Of a stretch of 19,712 nucleotides of DNA, positions 14,794 through 19,712 are shown piece by piece; the stretch's first letter is position 1, and the number at the start of each line of letters is the position of its first letter. Source of the stretch: an uncultured Collinsella sp. (lineage in GTDB: Bacteria; Actinomycetota; Coriobacteriia; Coriobacteriales; Coriobacteriaceae); contig CABUVF010000021.1 in NCBI GenBank assembly GCA_902494945.1, positions 1-19,712 on the forward strand, read 5' to 3'. A model generated the notes under the pieces. It had not been told where the DNA came from. It saw only the letters and a list, made by a program, of their open reading frames with translations, and ran no database searches. The position numbers were made by a program, and so were the translations under genes.

Positions 14794-15996
14794 ATGCACA
14801 ACGCCAGGACAAACGCAAGCATGACTTCGCTGTTCTTCGCGAACGTCCTCTACTGGGTCTGCGCGGGCGTGTACTCGCCGTTCCTCTCCGCTCACTACAC
14901 GAGCCTCGGCCTCAGCGCAGCCCAGACCGGCATCCTCCTCGCGGCGACCCCGGTGTGTGCGCTCGCCATCCAGCCGCTCTGGTCGACGATCGCCGACAAG
15001 CTCGGGCGCCGCCGCGCGGTCATCGTGATCCTCTGCCTTGCGGCGGCGGTACTCGCTCCGCTGTATTACCTGGCGTCGACGTTCGTCCCGGTCCTTCTCG
15101 TAACCTTTGCGTTCTCGGCGTTTTTCTCGGGGCTCCTGCCCCTGAGCGACTCCCTCGTCATCGAGCTCGCGGATCGCTCTGGCCTGGACTTTTCTCGCAT
15201 TCGCATGGGTGGCACTATCGGCTATGCCATCGTCGTCCTGATCGTCGGTCGGCTGCTCGACATGGCTCCTCAAATCCAGTTCGCGGTGGTCTCTGCCGCG
15301 CTGGTGGTCTTCGCGGCTCACATGTGGCGCCTCCCCGAGGCGGGAATTCGCGCCAATGCCGCGGACGATCCCAAGGTCTCCCACGGAAAGGGCCTCCTCT
15401 CGCTGTTTACCAGCAATGAGATCGCCTTCGTCTTGGTCTTCGCCTTCATCAGTTCGGCCGCGATTGGCTTCATCGGGGCGTTCTTGGGCCGCTACGCGGT
15501 CGAGCTTGGCGAGGGTCAGAACCTCGTGGGCGTCCTGAGTGCGGTCTCCGCTGCGAGCGAGATCCCCATCCTGCTCGTTTCCTCCAAGCTGGTCAGGCGC
15601 TTCGGCGAGATGAACCTCCTGATCTTTTCCTGCTTCATGGCGGCGCTCAGGCTCGTGCTCGTGGGCACCGGCATCGTCCCGGTCATGATCTGCGGCCAGC
15701 TGCTGCAGAGCGTGAGTTACATGACCGTCTACTACTCCTGCGTTACCTACATTGCCAACCACACTTACGAGGATTGTCGCGCTCGAGGTCAGAGCGCCTT
15801 CGCGATGGTTCAGAGCGGTCTGTCCGTCGTGGTTGCGAACCTGTTTGGCGGTTGGGCGTGCGACACGCTCGGCACGCACGCGGGTTTTCTGGCCTTCGCC
15901 CTCGCTTCAACGATTGCTGCGGTCGTTGCTTTTGTGGCGTACGTACTGTGGCGTCGAAGCGCAGCGCCACAGCCTGAGGGCCAGTCGGCCGCATAG
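14794..15996 (+). CDS. MFS permease, MFS_1-like / HcaT-like family
   Basis: This is a 400-residue transporter of the major facilitator superfamily with about twelve membrane helices. The loop between helices 2 and 3 carries the MFS signature in the form ADKLGRRRAV. The segment LSDSLVIELADRSGLDFSRIRMGGTIGYA is characteristic of the MFS_1-like group that includes the phenylpropionate permease HcaT and LacY/nucleoside-type symporters. AAGGGAG precedes the ATG by about 7 bases. Earlier in-frame codons have no binding site and would run through the operator region. It is the first gene after the divergent control region, with the aldolase and PTS genes downstream. It may import an alternative form of the substrate or export a product; the solute is unknown. 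Confidence 0.87.
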   Translation: MHNARTNASMTSLFFANVLYWVCAGVYSPFLSAHYTSLGLSAAQTGILLAATPVCALAIQPLWSTIADKLGRRRAVIVILCLAAAVLAPLYYLASTFVPVLLVTFAFSAFFSGLLPLSDSLVIELADRSGLDFSRIRMGGTIGYAIVVLIVGRLLDMAPQIQFAVVSAALVVFAAHMWRLPEAGIRANAADDPKVSHGKGLLSLFTSNEIAFVLVFAFISSAAIGFIGAFLGRYAVELGEGQNLVGVLSAVSAASEIPILLVSSKLVRRFGEMNLLIFSCFMAALRLVLVGTGIVPVMICGQLLQSVSYMTVYYSCVTYIANHTYEDCRARGQSAFAMVQSGLSVVVANLFGGWACDTLGTHAGFLAFALASTIAAVVAFVAYVLWRRSAAPQPEGQSAA

Positions 15997-16044
15997 GTTC
16001 CACCGCGTTTTGCAAGCGCCTGCCTGCTTCGCGCTTCTCTTCGT

Positions 16045-16070
16045 GTTCAACCAGCTGACGAGCTGAGAAC
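16045..16070 (+). other. Short hairpin between the MFS gene and the aldolase gene
   Basis: GTTC/GAAC (16045-16048 and 16067-16070) and CAGCT/AGCTG (16052-16056 and 16061-16065) form an interrupted stem with a GACG loop. No T-run follows, so it is not a standard terminator; it could be an RNA stability or processing element upstream of the highly translated PTS genes. The rest of the 114-base gap holds only the aldolase ribosome binding site (AAAGGAAG). Confidence 0.3.
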
Positions 16071-16110
16071 TGTCCAATCCAATGGTTATCCAAGTGAAAG
16101 GAAGACAAAG

Positions 16111-16965
16111 ATGTCTCTCATCAAGGTCAACGAGCTTCTTCAACATGCGACCGAGCACCACTATGGCGTGCCCGCGATCAACGTCATCAACACGGAGACC
16201 ATCCGTTATGCGATCCAGGCCGCCGAGGATGAGCACATGCCTATCATCATCCAGTACTGGCCCGGCTTCGAGGACCACTGTGCCCTCGACATCATCGCCT
16301 TCGCCGCCCGCTATTACGCCGAGCGCGCGAGCGTGCCCGTCGCCGTCCACCAGGATCACTCCGCTGGTTACGAGATCGCCGTCAAGGGCGTCAAGGCCGG
16401 TTTCCCCTCCGTCATGGTCGACGGCTCCTCGCTTCCCTATGAGGAGAACTTCCAGCTCACGAAGGACGTCGTCCAGGTCGCCAAGATCTTCGACGTTGAC
16501 ATCGAGGCCGAGCTCGGCCACGTCGGCAACGGCTCCGACGCCAACGACTTCGTGAACAGCGACCACTATACCGACCCGAACCTCGCCGAGGAGTTCGTCG
16601 AGGGCACCGGCTGTGGTTCGCTCGCCATCGCCGTCGGCAACGCCCACGGCCCCTACGTCAAGGTCCCGAACCTCGACATGGAGCGCATCAAGGCCTGCAG
16701 GGAGGCCGTCAGCGTCCCCCTCGTCATGCACGGATGCTCCGACATCCCCGACGAGCAGCTCCAGGAGGCCGTGAACCTCGGCATGAGCAAGTTCAACATC
16801 GCCACGGAGTACTTCCGCTCCATGTACCGCGCCTTCGAGAAGGACATCAGCTCCGGCAAGAACGACGGCAACGGCGTTGGCCTCCTGATGGACGCCGCCC
16901 CCGACATGCGCGCGTTCGTCGCAAGCAAGATCCAGCTTCTGAACCCCAACCACTATTCGCTCTAG
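16111..16965 (+). CDS. Class II ketose-bisphosphate aldolase (FbaA/GatY/KbaY family)
   Basis: This zinc-dependent aldolase of 284 residues splits a ketose 1,6-bisphosphate into dihydroxyacetone phosphate and an aldehyde phosphate. Visible active-site elements are catalytic Asp82 and zinc ligand His83 in VHQDHS, the VMVDGSSLPYEEN segment (101-113), Glu134 in EAELGHVG, His179 in GNAHGPY, His207 in VMHGCSD, and the phosphate-binding stretch KFNIATE (227-233). The length matches GatY/KbaY (about 286) rather than the longer E. coli FbaA. Fructose versus tagatose bisphosphate cannot be decided. AAAGGAAG lies before the ATG. Its stop codon overlaps the EIIA ribosome binding site, so it belongs to the PTS operon. 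No hexose-phosphate kinase or isomerase is seen in the window. Confidence 0.9.
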   Translation: MSLIKVNELLQHATEHHYGVPAINVINTETIRYAIQAAEDEHMPIIIQYWPGFEDHCALDIIAFAARYYAERASVPVAVHQDHSAGYEIAVKGVKAGFPSVMVDGSSLPYEENFQLTKDVVQVAKIFDVDIEAELGHVGNGSDANDFVNSDHYTDPNLAEEFVEGTGCGSLAIAVGNAHGPYVKVPNLDMERIKACREAVSVPLVMHGCSDIPDEQLQEAVNLGMSKFNIATEYFRSMYRAFEKDISSGKNDGNGVGLLMDAAPDMRAFVASKIQLLNPNHYSL

Positions 16966-16975
16966 GAGAGACTCG

Positions 16976-17404
16976 ATGAAGAAAGTTCTTGTCGCGTCGC
17001 ACGGTCACCTCGCAAGCGGAATCAGGAGCTCGATCGAGATCCTGACCGGTATGGCGGACATGGTGGAAGCAGTTGACTGCTACGTGGACGACTCCGATTT
17101 CACCCCTCGCATCCAGGCGTTTATTGACTCGGTGGGCCCTGAGGACGAGGCCATCATCTTCACCGACATCTACGGTGGCTCCGTCTTCCAGAAGGTCGTC
17201 CTCATGGAGCCGGAGAAGCGCGGGATCGTCCATGTTACCGGTATGAACCTCGGCCTCGTGATCGAGGCGCTCCTCGGCGCTGAGCCGGTCACGGCAGATT
17301 CGATCAAGCAGAGCGTCGAGCTGGCGAGGGCGACGATGCAGGTCGTCGAGCCTCCGAGCAAGGCCGCGGACAACGAGGGGTCCGACGGAGACTTCTTCGA
17401 TTAG
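16976..17404 (+). CDS. PTS EIIA component, mannose family
   Basis: This 142-residue cytoplasmic protein takes phosphate from HPr and passes it to EIIB. The phosphorylated residue should be His9 in VASHGHLASGI, which matches THG in E. coli ManX. The core DEAIIFTDIYGGSVFQ (about 57-72) is the family's second conserved strand-loop. IIA stands alone here and is not fused to IIB as in ManX. The last ten residues (NEGSDGDFFD) form an acidic tail that resembles the end of the EIIC protein. It starts 10 bases after the aldolase stop, with TAGGAGAG as its ribosome binding site. Confidence 0.92.
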   Translation: MKKVLVASHGHLASGIRSSIEILTGMADMVEAVDCYVDDSDFTPRIQAFIDSVGPEDEAIIFTDIYGGSVFQKVVLMEPEKRGIVHVTGMNLGLVIEALLGAEPVTADSIKQSVELARATMQVVEPPSKAADNEGSDGDFFD

Positions 17405-17433
17405 AGAGCACTAATAAGTAAGGAGAGGAAACA

Positions 17434-17937
17434 ATGATTGTTCAGGTTCGAGTCGATGACCGTCTGATTCACGGGCAGGTCGCCCTGGTGTGGACCAAGG
17501 AGCTCAACACCACCAGGATCATCGTCGCCAACAAGCACGCCGTGGAGAGCGATGCCCTTCGCATGACGCTTTCCATGGGTACGCCGGCGGGCCAGAAGCT
17601 CCTCGTCAAGGATGTTCCGGATGCTTGCCGCATCGCGAACGATCCGCGTGCGGACTCCATGCGCATCTTCGCGCTCACCAACTGCGTGCGTGACGTGCTT
17701 GAGCTCGTTAAAGGCGTACCGGGCAAGATCGAGGGCGTGAACGTTGCCAATGTCGGCCGCTTCGACAAGTCCGATCCGGATAGCAAGGTCGCCCTCAACT
17801 CCACGATCATGCTCAACCCGGATGAGCTCGAGGCCGCGAAGGAGCTTTGCGAGCAGGGTATTCCGGTTTTCCATCAGCTTATCCCGTCCAATCCCAAGAC
17901 TCCTCTCAAGAGTCTGATCGAGGCGGCGGAAAAATAA
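17434..17937 (+). CDS. PTS EIIB component, mannose/fructose/sorbose family
   Basis: This 167-residue protein receives phosphate from EIIA and transfers it to the sugar brought in by IIC/IID. The active residue should be His13 in VDDRLIHGQV, the family signature. The remainder (NTTRIIVANKHAVESDALRM, and the ending FHQLIPSNPKTPLKSL) fits a complete single-domain IIB of normal length. AAGGAGAGG precedes the ATG by 6 bases, one of the strongest sites in the window. The sequence does not separate mannose, sorbose or N-acetylgalactosamine specificity. Confidence 0.92.
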   Translation: MIVQVRVDDRLIHGQVALVWTKELNTTRIIVANKHAVESDALRMTLSMGTPAGQKLLVKDVPDACRIANDPRADSMRIFALTNCVRDVLELVKGVPGKIEGVNVANVGRFDKSDPDSKVALNSTIMLNPDELEAAKELCEQGIPVFHQLIPSNPKTPLKSLIEAAEK

Positions 17938-17983
17938 GGGGATTTGGCCAGGCGGTCAAATGAAATGAGAGAAAGGAAGTCAA

Positions 17984-18796
17984 ATGATTGGGTTAGCAGT
18001 AATGGCCTGGTTGACCGTGCTGATTTGCTACGGCGGCAACTGGGTTCTCGGTCAGTGTATGATCGAGCGTCCTCTCGTGGTCGGCCTCGTTGCGGGCCTT
18101 CTGATGGGCGACGTCAAGACCGGTGTCATCATCGGTGCCTCTCTCGAGGCAATCTTCATGGGCGCGGTTAACATCGGTGGCGCCATCTCCGCCGAGCCCG
18201 TTACCGCGACCGCCCTCGCCGTCGCCTTCACCGTTGGCGCCGGCATCGACCAAGGCGCCGCCATCACGCTGGCCGTTCCCGTTGGCGTCGTCACCGCGTT
18301 CCTCTCGATCTTCATGAACAACGTGTTCCTCGCGTTCTTCGCCGCCACCTTTGACAAGATGGCCGCCGAGGGCAACGAGAAGGGCCTCGCGCTTCAGCAC
18401 TTCGTTCTCTGGTTCGTTAAGTACGCCGCCTTTGGCCTCATCGCCTTCCTCGGCGTTTACCTTGGCGCTGAGCCCGTTGCCGCTATCGTCAACCAGATTC
18501 CGGCCAATGTCATGAGCGGCCTCAACGCCGTGGGCGCCCTCCTGCCCGCCGTTGGTATGGCGCTCCTGCTCCAGATGCTGTGGAGCACCGAGCTCAGCAT
18601 CTACTTCTTCCTGGGCTTCACGCTCTACCAGTACCTCGGCCTCCCGATGATCGCCATCGCGGTTCTCGGCGTCATCATCGCGGTTGCCTCCGCCCTCCGC
18701 GACAAGGAGATTTTCGATCTCACCAAGAAGGGCTTGGCCACCCAGGCCGTTTCCAACGACTCTGTAACCAGCGACGAGGAGGATTTCTTCGCATGA
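17984..18796 (+). CDS. PTS EIIC component, mannose/sorbose family permease
   Basis: This is the membrane subunit of the PTS transporter, 270 residues, with several hydrophobic helices. Family landmarks are QCMIERPLVVGLVAGLLMGD (about 24-43), GASLEAIFMGAVNIGGA (about 51-67) and the Ala/Gly-rich helices after them. The soluble C-terminus ends in SDEEDFFA. AAAGGAAG lies before the ATG, 46 bases after EIIB. Its last four bases overlap the EIID start (ATGA), which implies translational coupling of the two membrane subunits. The substrate is not evident. Confidence 0.92.
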   Translation: MIGLAVMAWLTVLICYGGNWVLGQCMIERPLVVGLVAGLLMGDVKTGVIIGASLEAIFMGAVNIGGAISAEPVTATALAVAFTVGAGIDQGAAITLAVPVGVVTAFLSIFMNNVFLAFFAATFDKMAAEGNEKGLALQHFVLWFVKYAAFGLIAFLGVYLGAEPVAAIVNQIPANVMSGLNAVGALLPAVGMALLLQMLWSTELSIYFFLGFTLYQYLGLPMIAIAVLGVIIAVASALRDKEIFDLTKKGLATQAVSNDSVTSDEEDFFA

Positions 18797-19629
18797 GCAA
18801 CCTGACCAAGAATGTGAGCCCTGAAGACAAGAAGATGCTCAACAGCATTTTCCTGCGCTCTTTCTCCGTGTTCGCCTCCTGCGCCGGCGGTTCCGTCAAG
18901 GCTGGCGCCGACGGCTGGCTGTACTCCGTCCAGCCCGCGCTTAACCGCTACTACGCCGATGACCCCGAGGCCCGTGCCGAAGCCATGAAGCGTCACACGA
19001 CTTGGTACAACATTACCCAGAACGTCGGCACGTTCGCCATGGGCCTCGTCGCCTCCATGGAGAGGGAGAACTCGCAGCACGAAGACTTCGACACCGAGTC
19101 CATCGACGGCATCAAGGTTTCCCTGATGGGCCCGATGTCCGGCATCGGTGACGCAATCTTCTGGGGCGTCCTGCGTGTCATCGCTGCCGGCATTGGCATC
19201 AACCTCGCCATGAGCGGCTCGCCCCTCGGCGCGATCATGTTCCTGCTGATCTACAACATCCCGTCGATCCTCTGCCGATACTTCATGACCTACCTCGGCT
19301 TCAGCATGGGCACCAACTTCATCTCCGAGATGTACGAGGGTGGTCTCATGAAGCTCATCACCAAGGCGACCTCCACGGTTGGCCTCGTGATGATCGGTGC
19401 CATGACTGCGGCGAACGTCCAATTCAACACGATCCTGTCCATTCCGGTTCAGGACTCTGACCCCGTCATGATCCAGACCTACCTCGACTCGATCTTCAAG
19501 GGCATCGTGCCCCTGGGGCTTACGCTCGTCGTCCTCTGGCTCCTGCGCAAGAAGAACGTGAACGTCAACATCATCCTGGTTGGCATCATGATTCTGGCGC
19601 TCGTCCTCGGCCTCGTGGGCATCGTGTAG
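18793..19629 (+). CDS. PTS EIID component, mannose/sorbose family
   Basis: This is the second membrane subunit, 278 residues, found only in mannose-type PTS systems; IIC and IID together form the channel. The long polar N-terminal part contains LNSIFLRSFSV and the family run LMGPMSGIGDAIFWGVLRVI (about 113-132). Hydrophobic helices close the protein. The ATG at 18793 overlaps the EIIC stop in an ATGA, and GAGGAGG lies 10 bases upstream; longer frames reaching into EIIC are not credible. It is the last complete gene in the window. The 83 bases after it contain a possible long-range GGGCGGC/GCCGCCC pairing (19629 and 19703) but no clear terminator, so the operon may continue. Confidence 0.93.
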   Translation: MSNLTKNVSPEDKKMLNSIFLRSFSVFASCAGGSVKAGADGWLYSVQPALNRYYADDPEARAEAMKRHTTWYNITQNVGTFAMGLVASMERENSQHEDFDTESIDGIKVSLMGPMSGIGDAIFWGVLRVIAAGIGINLAMSGSPLGAIMFLLIYNIPSILCRYFMTYLGFSMGTNFISEMYEGGLMKLITKATSTVGLVMIGAMTAANVQFNTILSIPVQDSDPVMIQTYLDSIFKGIVPLGLTLVVLWLLRKKNVNVNIILVGIMILALVLGLVGIV

Positions 19630-19712
19630 GGCGGCTTCCGGATCATTCGAAGCTTGTTTAAGGCAATTCCCGGGGGCCCGCGATAGAGGGCATTAGCCGC
19701 GTGCCGCCCCAC

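Noticed and set aside
14509..15879. A 456-codon minus-strand frame opposite the MFS gene
   Set aside because: It has a charged low-complexity translation typical of an antisense shadow and would run through the operator region.
18580..18792. A longer EIID starting inside EIIC
   Set aside because: The frame is open by chance in the GC-rich overlap; family length, the ATGA overlap and GAGGAGG support the ATG at 18793.

Overview
The window is high-GC bacterial DNA. Its gene content (an LxxTG-type cell-wall surface protein, an LtaS-like enzyme, Kup with a KdpDE-type two-component system, a fused RlmKL methyltransferase and a mannose-family PTS operon) looks like a gut Coriobacteriia genome, probably Collinsella or a close relative. 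That placement is inferred from style and gene families and was not tested by a search. I find no tRNA, rRNA, CRISPR array or intact insertion sequence.

Layout. (1) 1-790, +: the C-terminal end of an Ig-like, sortase-anchored surface protein. (2) 791-1352: a 560-bp non-coding zone between convergent genes. It is not empty: it holds a terminator, a tandem array of four 61/62-bp units made of alternating inverted 14-mers, a second hairpin, and a 130-nt inverted repeat with 30-nt arms. (3) 1353-3653, -: an LtaS-type membrane phosphoglycerol transferase. (4) 3868-4740, +: a nitroreductase. (5) 4900-9639, +: a potassium block made of kup, a small membrane protein, and a short KdpD-like kinase with its KdpE-like regulator. 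(6) 9733-12300, -: RlmKL, whose RlmL half has lost its signature motifs. (7) 12301-12752: a gene-poor junction holding one 49-residue membrane protein (12551-12700). (8) 12753-14493, -: a HAD phosphatase and an RpiR-family regulator. (9) 14794-19629, +: an MFS permease, a class II aldolase and PTS components IIA, IIB, IIC and IID.

How the genes work together. The right-hand 7 kb reads as a catabolic locus for an unidentified sugar. The PTS imports and phosphorylates it, the aldolase splits a ketose bisphosphate, and the RpiR protein probably senses a sugar phosphate and binds the GTGAAA/TTTCAC sites in the divergent promoter region. The middle block joins potassium import to the sensor-regulator pair that classically controls kdpFABC, but no kdpFABC is present here.

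The least explained part is the 791-1352 zone. In the 130-nt inverted repeat every arm mismatch is an A.C clash in a plus-strand RNA but a G.U wobble in a minus-strand RNA, and the tandem units show the same bias. This suggests a folded transcript made from the minus strand, either the 3' UTR of the LtaS-like gene or a separate RNA.
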